64,000 nt of DNA. It comes from Polyodon spathula (Eukaryota; Chordata; Actinopteri; Acipenseriformes; Polyodontidae). The notes beneath the pieces were generated by a model. The model was not told where the DNA came from and searched no databases. It worked only from the letters and a program-made list of their open reading frames with translations. The stretch spans positions 40,924,664 to 40,988,663 of the forward strand of contig NC_054535.1 of the NCBI RefSeq assembly GCF_017654505.1. The letters run 5' to 3'. This document shows, one piece after another, positions 58,831 to 64,000 of the stretch. The position numbers were made by a program, and so were the translations under genes. Numbering within the stretch: the stretch's first letter is position 1; every line of letters starts with the position of its first letter.

Positions 58831-59465
58831 GAAATGGCGTGCAGTGACTCAGACCAGAAGGAGGAACAACAAAAACAAAGGTACAGTGCAGTGGCGCTTG
58901 CACCGTTTATTAAAGAAAAAATAAACACAATATTTAAACAAAAACAAACACTTGCTCACAGAGCAAAATAAAAGGTTTGAAATAAAACAAATCTCGAACG
59001 CAAAAATGAACGCTAAGGTCAGACTGAGCAGCTGCCTTCACTGATCGTTCTCCCGTTCTCCCGTTCTCCACCGTTCTCTCCACTTCTCCACTTCTCCACT
59101 TCTCCACTTCCGAACACCCACACCGAGTGCAGAGAGCTGCAGGTATTTATACAGGTGACCATCTCCCGATTAGCAACACATTAATCACTTAACTAATTCG
59201 GGAGACGGCCACCTTCTGCACGAGTTTTAGAATGTGGAGGGGGCTTCCCATCCACGCTGCAAAACAATAACAAAACTAAAGCACAGCTACGCTGTCATAC
59301 AAAATAATAAACAAACAAAACACACGGCAGTTCGCCGTCATCTATAAACAAAGTAAATAATAAATAAACACAAAACACAGTACAGGGGCGGAGGGGAAGC
59401 CCCGTTCTGAAATAAACACTGCAGAGGGCTGCTTGCCCTGTTACAGGGCGGGACACTCCGCCACA
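58823..59465 (-). mobile_element. LTR-like segment, minus orientation
   Basis: Read on minus from 59465 it starts TGTGGCGGAGTGTCCCGCCC, the same 20 bases as the left tip of the palindrome. It has TATAAATA near 59145 and AATAAA near 58910. It ends with TCTGGTCTGAGTCACTGCA and CCTGTCCCA, a style shared with the end of the LTR at 41851-42444. A 12-bp tandem (CCACTTCTCCACTT type) lies at about 59075-59110. No target duplication was found. Confidence 0.6.
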
Positions 59466-59656
59466 ATGGTACAGCTGTATTTTGTTTTACTGTATTTTTG
59501 TAAATAAGTTTAGAATTCTGCATTTTTTTATATTAAAATAATAAAGGTCAAGGATGATAAATGTGGTAGAATGTTATGTTTTGGGGTGTGTGAGTTAAGT
59601 GTACTACAGCCGTCGTTTATGTCCATTTGCTTCAAATAGTCCGAAATCTGAGCATA

Positions 59657-60087
59657 AACTTTCTCATTTCTTTTTTTTTTTTTTTAGTAGTCACCAATTA
59701 TGTTTATTGTTTTAGTAATGTCCAATTATTTTTAGGCTTAGCCCACTGCTACCACCACTGTGCTGACTCAGGAGGGGTGAAAATGAACGCACACTGTCCT
59801 CCGAACCGTGTGCCATCAGCCCCCTGCTTCTTTACACACTGCAAACTCACCATGCAGCCACCCAGAGCTACAGTGTCCGAGGGCAAAGCAGCCCTGGGCA
59901 GCTTACAGGCAAGCAAGCAAATGCCCAACCAGACTATAGGGGTTGCTGGTGCGTAGTGAACCGAGGACACCCTGACCGACCTAATCCTTCCATCCTTGGT
60001 CGGCAAAGGAATAGCCTGGACTCTAACCGGCGATGTCCAGACTATAGGGCGCGTCCTGCACTCCATGCGGAGAACTTTCTCATTTCT
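59657..60087. repeat. 15-bp SINE target-site duplication (both copies)
   Basis: AACTTTCTCATTTCT occurs at 59657-59671 and 60073-60087 exactly, bounding the SINE. Confidence 0.92.
59672..60072 (-). mobile_element. tRNA-type SINE, nearly full length
   Basis: On minus it starts CTCCGCATGGAGTGCAGGAC, then GCGCCCTATAGTCTGGACAT and GCCGGTTAGAGTCCAGG (B box). After GCCGACC it has TAGGTCGG and GCACCAGCAACCCCTATAG. It ends ATTGGTGACTACTAAAAAA with a poly-A tail (plus-strand T run 59672-59687). The perfect 15-bp duplication proves LINE-style insertion. The extreme 5' tRNA part with the A box is missing compared with 41020-41325. Confidence 0.9.
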
Positions 60088-60427
60088 GATGCACCACTCC
60101 AGATTTTCCTGAACACTTTTATCTGCCCACAGAGAAACTAAAGCCTGCACTTCCTCAGCCTCCCAAGGCTACACTTTTCTCTCATCACACTCACTGCCTG
60201 GCATGTTGTTTGTCTTTCTGGAGTGTACTGACTGACGCAACATAATGAAGAAAATCCTTAACCCTGCCCCTGGCTTGGCTTGGCTCGCAGCCGGATTTAG
60301 ATGTCTTATGAGGCCAGAGTGTCATGGTTTGGTTCTCACTTGGCTCGACAAATAGCCAGTGGAGAACCACCCGTACCTGTACCATACCGAGCCCTCATGG
60401 GTCGAATGTGCCAGTGGAAAAGGGGTA

Positions 60428-60857
60428 TGTGGCAGAGCAGAGCTCTGCTCTTTATAGATTGGCAGGGATGAGGTTAAATTCCCCTACATGCCTGGGTTTA
60501 TTGTGCTCAGGTGGCTGGGGTTAATGGGAATAATTAACGATCAATCAGCACCCAGCCACCTGACATAAAAGGAGGCCTCAGCTTCCTATTTGGGAGAAGA
60601 GGGAGGTGAGGAAGCAAACTAACAGTTGTGCTTGCTGGTTTTTGGTTTGCTGTTTTGTGTTTTTGAATTTTTCTGGTCCAGTGAAGGCATAGCCCAGCCT
60701 GGAAACCTTTTCTGTAAGTTTTGTTTTGTGTTTTTGTGTTTAAATACCTTTGTTTTGGCCCTTGTGCCCTTTTATTTTGTGTTTACTTGTTAATAAAAGC
60801 ATTATTTTTGAAATGCAGTCTGTCTCTGGGCCTCTGTCCACTCACCAGCCTGCCACA
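60428..60857 (+). mobile_element. Solo LTR, family E, TSD GGGTA
   Basis: 430 bp, TGTGGCAGAG to GCCTGCCACA, flanked by GGGTA at 60423-60427 and 60858-60862. It matches the LTRs of 53982-57619 in block order (GGTTTATT, AACGATCAATCAGC, AAAAGGAGGCCTC, CAGTGAAGGCAT, CAGTCTGTCTCTGGGCCTCT) with clear divergence. It lies exactly at the right end of the PIF/Harbinger-like element. Confidence 0.93.
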
Positions 60858-60865
60858 GGGTATAA

Positions 60866-61191
60866 CATTAAAATCTAGCCCTAACACTCTGTTTCTGCCT
60901 CATCTCTAATTGAGTTAATGTACATTAAGTGACAATAGACAGGAATTTACTATAACATGGAAACTTCTTAAAGGTCTGGGTAATATACTTTTGCTTTCCT
61001 TTATTTTGTGCTAAAATGTATTATCAGGTTGCGATTTGATGCTGTGAAGAGCCACTAGGAGTTTTTGTAGTCTTTTAAGGCACCATGTTCCAGGGTTGTT
61101 CAACTTGGTGAGAAACAGCAAGTAACAAATGCCATTAATAGGTGTACCAAGACAAAGGTATCTATTACATTTCCAAACACATTCTCTAGTA
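60866..61191. other. No feature recognised
   Basis: AT-rich flank of the nested stack. Confidence 0.35.
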
Positions 61192-61262
61192 CAGGAACAT
61201 GGAACCTGTGGCCTGTGGGCTGCATGCGGCCCGTTTATCGCCTGATTGCAGTCCAGTGTATT
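61192..61262 (+). mobile_element. hAT/Charlie-like terminal fragment
   Basis: CAGGAACATGGAACCTGTGG is followed by CCTGTGGGCTGCATGCGGCCCG. The GGGC(C/T)GCATGCGGCCCG palindromic block and CAG start are typical of Charlie-type hAT ends. No right end or transposase is found. Confidence 0.5.
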
Positions 61263-62570
61263 AATTTCATGTCACTTATGAATACATCGTAAATATTTCT
61301 TTTAACTTTGTTGACTTGCTTTTTCTAATCTTTCGCATAAAAAGCAGCACATGATTTTAATTTGTACTGCGGAGGGTAGTTACTTGTTTGATCGCTCCCA
61401 TATTTCATACAAGGACAGGCAAGTCAGTATTTTATACATCGCCCCTGATAAGCATCCTTCCTGCCTTTTTTTATTATTTCAGTAGTTCACTATTACTAAA
61501 TAACTGTCTGTAGAAGGATATATTTTCTAACACTTTAGTAGTAGGCTACTTGCCGTCAGCAAGGCCTTGTTTGTTTCTTTGCTAAGCTCAGATCACTCAT
61601 TTCATACACCTGCATATAGATGACAGAAAAAGAAAGTTAAAAAACAAACCAGTGTTTTTATTTTGTACATTATATGGGGGTCATTACAGCTATGGCCAAA
61701 TGTTTTGCATCACACCCTATACAATTAATAATGTTACGCTGACATACTGAAAAATGTGACATTTTTCGAAATCTAACATGAAATACTCTATTACTAATGT
61801 AGTTTCTGGTAGACTTCTGCCATCCCTTTTATATGACAAGTCAAAGAAGCAGCGTTATAAACACAAACATGTTTTATTTCTCATAGGCCAAGCCAGGCTT
61901 AATTGAGCTTCAAACATCTTATTTACTATGTAAGTATTCAAGCCATACTGGGTCTTGCTGATAATCTATCCCAGGGATTGGCACTTCATGTCCAGAACTT
62001 CATACTTACAATGTCCTCTTCTGACCTGGTCCTAAAGTAAGGGTTGGAGTGCTCTCTTTCAGCACTTGCTCACTGCTTGACTGCATATCATTTTTTCAAA
62101 CAGACAGAGCTGAACTGTATTTATACTCTTAAATGGGCTGCATCCTGCTACTGTAGCTCAGAATCATTACAAATGTCTACTGTGAGAATTGACTAAGTGT
62201 AGACCTTTTATACCTTTGTTACTGAACACCTTTTAGGTACAGCATGTATTTAAAATATAAACCACTCTTCCAATGTGTTGCCTCTTCCGTTAATATCACT
62301 AGTGGGTTTCACGATGCAAACAGAGTTCCCCATTGACAGTCATTTTGTATGGTGGCAGCTTTTTTCAATACAGATCTTTGGTGTCTGTACAAAACCCTCT
62401 CCTGGCTTTCACCTTTTGCTCTAACACTGGTCAACAGTGAAAAGGTACACTAGTGATCTACCATAATCTACCATAACAACATCCATACCAACTACCAATA
62501 ACTACCAATATCTATATTGTGTTATTTCTTAATAATATAAACATTGTTTCTCACTAGAGGTGATGACAAG
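61263..62570. other. No gene; one Tc1-like end
   Basis: CAGCTATGGCCAAATGTTTTGCATCAC at 61687-61713, preceded by TA, resembles the arms of the MITE at 21020-21345. No right arm was found. Otherwise nothing is recognised. Confidence 0.4.
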
Positions 62571-62810
62571 GAAGGTCATCTTATTCATCAGTGACTTAGA
62601 CTATAAATGCAGTTTTTCTTTAAAGGCTCGTCATGCTCTTCCTAACAAACTCACACAGTTCTGGTGTGGTGGATGGGTGCACCATCATCTTGAAAGTTGC
62701 CATCTACATCAGGGTAGAAGTGCAGCATTTTTGGATGGACTTGATCTTTCCAGAGTAATCAAGGGACCCAGGGCATACAAGAAGAATATGCCACCAGAGT
62801 GATACAAAAT
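62570..62810 (-). pseudogene. Tc1/mariner-type transposase fragment
   Basis: On minus, a short frame reads KMLHFYPDVDGNFQDDGAPI then HHTRTV and a stop. FQDDGAPIH corresponds to the FQ(D/Q)DNAPxH block that holds the second catalytic Asp in Tc1/mariner enzymes. Codons upstream (LLWKDQVHP) fit poorly, and the frame is stopped on both sides. Beyond the stop, VC*EEHDEPL could be more of the same domain. About 25 recognisable residues remain, so the subfamily cannot be set. Confidence 0.5.
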
Positions 62811-63295
62811 CCATTTGTCCAAACAGGTTCGAATAAAGTTGCCAGGCAGTGTATTTATTAAATATACACACAAAGAGTCGAACAGGATTTTCAATCTAGT
62901 CTTCTCTCAGTTACCTATAAAGAAATTCTGCCGATGAAGATAATGTTAGGGTCTTGAGAAGCAGGATGCGACAATGGATATGAACTTGTTGAGCTTGTAA
63001 AGTGCCGGTATATTATTGTGTTATTGTTATGATAATACCTTCATTGTTATAAATATTATTCTAGAAGCTGGTGATGTCAAACAAAAATAGTTCCTAATTA
63101 AATATATTGGGAATACAATATTGAGGAGAATGAGGAGTAATTCTGATTTGCACCATCAGATAAAACAAAAAGCATGTGAGGGTGAGACATTTATATTCCG
63201 AGCTATATATTAATGAATATGTATGCAGGAGTTATTGAAGTGAAACCTGCCTTAGAGAGGGTGCATTGTACACGCTAGAGTGACCAGAAACTGCT
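62811..63295. other. No feature recognised
   Basis: AT-rich; no domain. Confidence 0.35.
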
Positions 63296-63480
63296 TATTA
63301 TTTCTCAACATACTGTCTTTCAATTTGTATACACTTATCCCAACGATGCTGTAGTTTCCAGATGCAGCACAGCCAGTGCCGTTCCAGCAGAACAGTAACT
63401 GAGTGATCCTGTCCAGGTCATGATGTTCTTCCTGCAGGACATGAAGATAATGGCCACATACCCCTTCGGGCCATGACACT
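63296..63480 (-). pseudogene. Possible mariner-like transposase C-terminus
   Basis: On minus, one frame reads ERHWLCCIWKLQHRWDKCIQ then IERQYVEK and two stops. The W-x-KCI...Y-x-EK ending resembles the C-terminal tail of several mariner-related transposases. No catalytic region is recognisable upstream, where the frame has stops. It lies upstream of the 62570-62810 fragment on the same strand, so the two must come from different copies. Confidence 0.35.
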
Positions 63481-64000
63481 GATTCCAGTTTTGTTCATGA
63501 ACGCATACTTTAAAAGCACAATGGCATCTTCAAATCAGAAAACAAGAGGTAAATTATGGTCTTTAACCAGACTGTCTAGATTGACACATTAATGAGGAAA
63601 CGAGGGAAATGGTATGCTGTTTACCTAAAAGTTTTGTTTGTTTTTTGTATATTCCACATGTAAAATACATAGAGCTAGCAAAATAATTCCAATAAATAAC
63701 TTTATTCATCTCAAGTGTTTTGGCAAACATGTATTTGAGTTTTGAATGATATATGTCTATGAAGCTATCAAGGAACAGAATGTTAAATTGCTGCACTTCC
63801 AGCATGTTCATGTATTCTATTTCCAGAGGTCACATGAAGAATGCCATGATATCAAGCCGTTGGAAAAAACAGCCTTTGGCTACTGAGACGTTTTAAAAGT
63901 CAAACTCCCAAAAACCTTGTGCTTTAGTACTGTAACCTTAACCAATATCTGCTTTTCTAATATGTTTATGTTTATTAAGAGTATACATTTATACATGTTT
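63481..64000. other. No feature recognised
   Basis: AT-rich to the window edge. Confidence 0.35.

Larger units (their letters stand above)
59610..60180 (-). pseudogene. Myb/SANT-like DNA-binding ORF, split by a SINE
   Basis: On minus, 60088-60180 encodes EAEEVQALVSLWADKSVQEN then LEWCIRNEK, the first two helices of the Myb/SANT-like domain found in the accessory protein of PIF/Harbinger elements (Trp/acidic start, ALxxLWAD, VQxxLE, RNxxV). The SINE then interrupts. Beyond it, RNEKVYAQISDYLKQM resumes at about 59610-59671, completing the third helix. The shared RNEKV residues are encoded by the target duplication. In intact elements this protein brings the transposase to DNA. Upstream and downstream coding sequence is not recognisable. 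Confidence 0.65.
57885..60862 (-). mobile_element. PIF/Harbinger-like element with nested insertions
   Basis: The left end TGCCTCTTTTCCAC follows TAA (57882-57884). The right end, read on minus, is TACCCCTTTTCCAC, and the base triplet after it, beyond the solo LTR, is TAA (60863-60865). A 3-bp TAA duplication, short related termini (continuing with ...CCGAGCC... and a GGTACAG/GCTGTACC block on both sides) and a Myb/SANT-like ORF all fit PIF/Harbinger. No DDE transposase was found. A SINE, LTR-derived sequence and a solo LTR have inserted into it. Confidence 0.55.

Noticed and set aside
58345..59465. Treating the palindrome and adjacent LTR as one DNA transposon with 20-bp terminal inverted repeats
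   Set aside because: The terminal identity is explained by two LTR starts in opposite orientation, and the flanks (ATATA and ATGGT) show no target duplication.

Overview
The window looks like intergenic or intronic DNA from a ray-finned fish. It is AT-rich, has long simple repeats (AT, AAT, TC, poly-G/C), no operons and no complete host gene. The mixture of Tc1-like, DIRS, Ngaro, Ty3/gypsy, PIF/Harbinger-like, hAT-like, L2/Rex-like and tRNA-SINE relics, and the particular SINE type, make me lean to a non-teleost fish such as sturgeon or paddlefish. That species call is inference from memory of repeat types; no search was run. Almost every coding-looking stretch belongs to a transposable element, and most are broken.

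Layout. 1-7910: AT-rich, no recognised element. 7911-10590: internally deleted DIRS-like tyrosine-recombinase retrotransposon with inverted terminal repeats of about 100 bp, gag-like and RT pieces and a recombinase end. 11658-11942: minus-strand Ngaro-like recombinase fragment. 12507-13050 and 23503-24040: two copies of an unclassified 540-bp repeat. 15775-16454, 25490-26233 and 28586-29910: three minus-strand LTRs of one family. 21020-21345: Tc1-type MITE. 24400-25349: decayed Tc1. 30138-30867: solo LTR of another family with a perfect 5-bp target duplication. 34081-35222: element-like segment bounded by 82-bp inverted repeats. 37570-38530: tail of an L2/Rex-like LINE. 38660-38985 and 41020-41325: SINEs. 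41851-42444: solo LTR. 47685-49195: near-complete Tc1 with 166-bp inverted repeats and a frameshifted transposase. 49258-51850: Ty3/gypsy pieces in opposing orientations (LTR and gag on minus; a repeat-bearing ORF and integrase on plus).

The most interesting object is 53982-57619: a recently inserted LTR element with TSD ATATT, LTRs without any substitution that I can see, a tRNA-Leu-type primer-binding site and a purine tract. It carries no pol at all. Its only ORF encodes two CCHC zinc knuckles at the N terminus and then runs into about 2 kb of GC-rich minisatellite (Glu/Pro/Arg/Ser repeats, then Pro-rich repeats). A solo LTR of the same family lies at 60428-60857.

From 57885 to 60862 there is a nested stack. 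A PIF/Harbinger-like element (TSD TAA, Myb/SANT-like ORF on minus) is interrupted by a SINE with a perfect 15-bp target duplication, contains a large palindrome of LTR-derived sequence plus another LTR, and has the solo LTR at its right end. The rest of the window holds hAT-like, Tc1-like and mariner-like scraps.

The only hint of a host gene is a possible small exon on the minus strand at 53445-53545, with good splice signals but no recognised protein.
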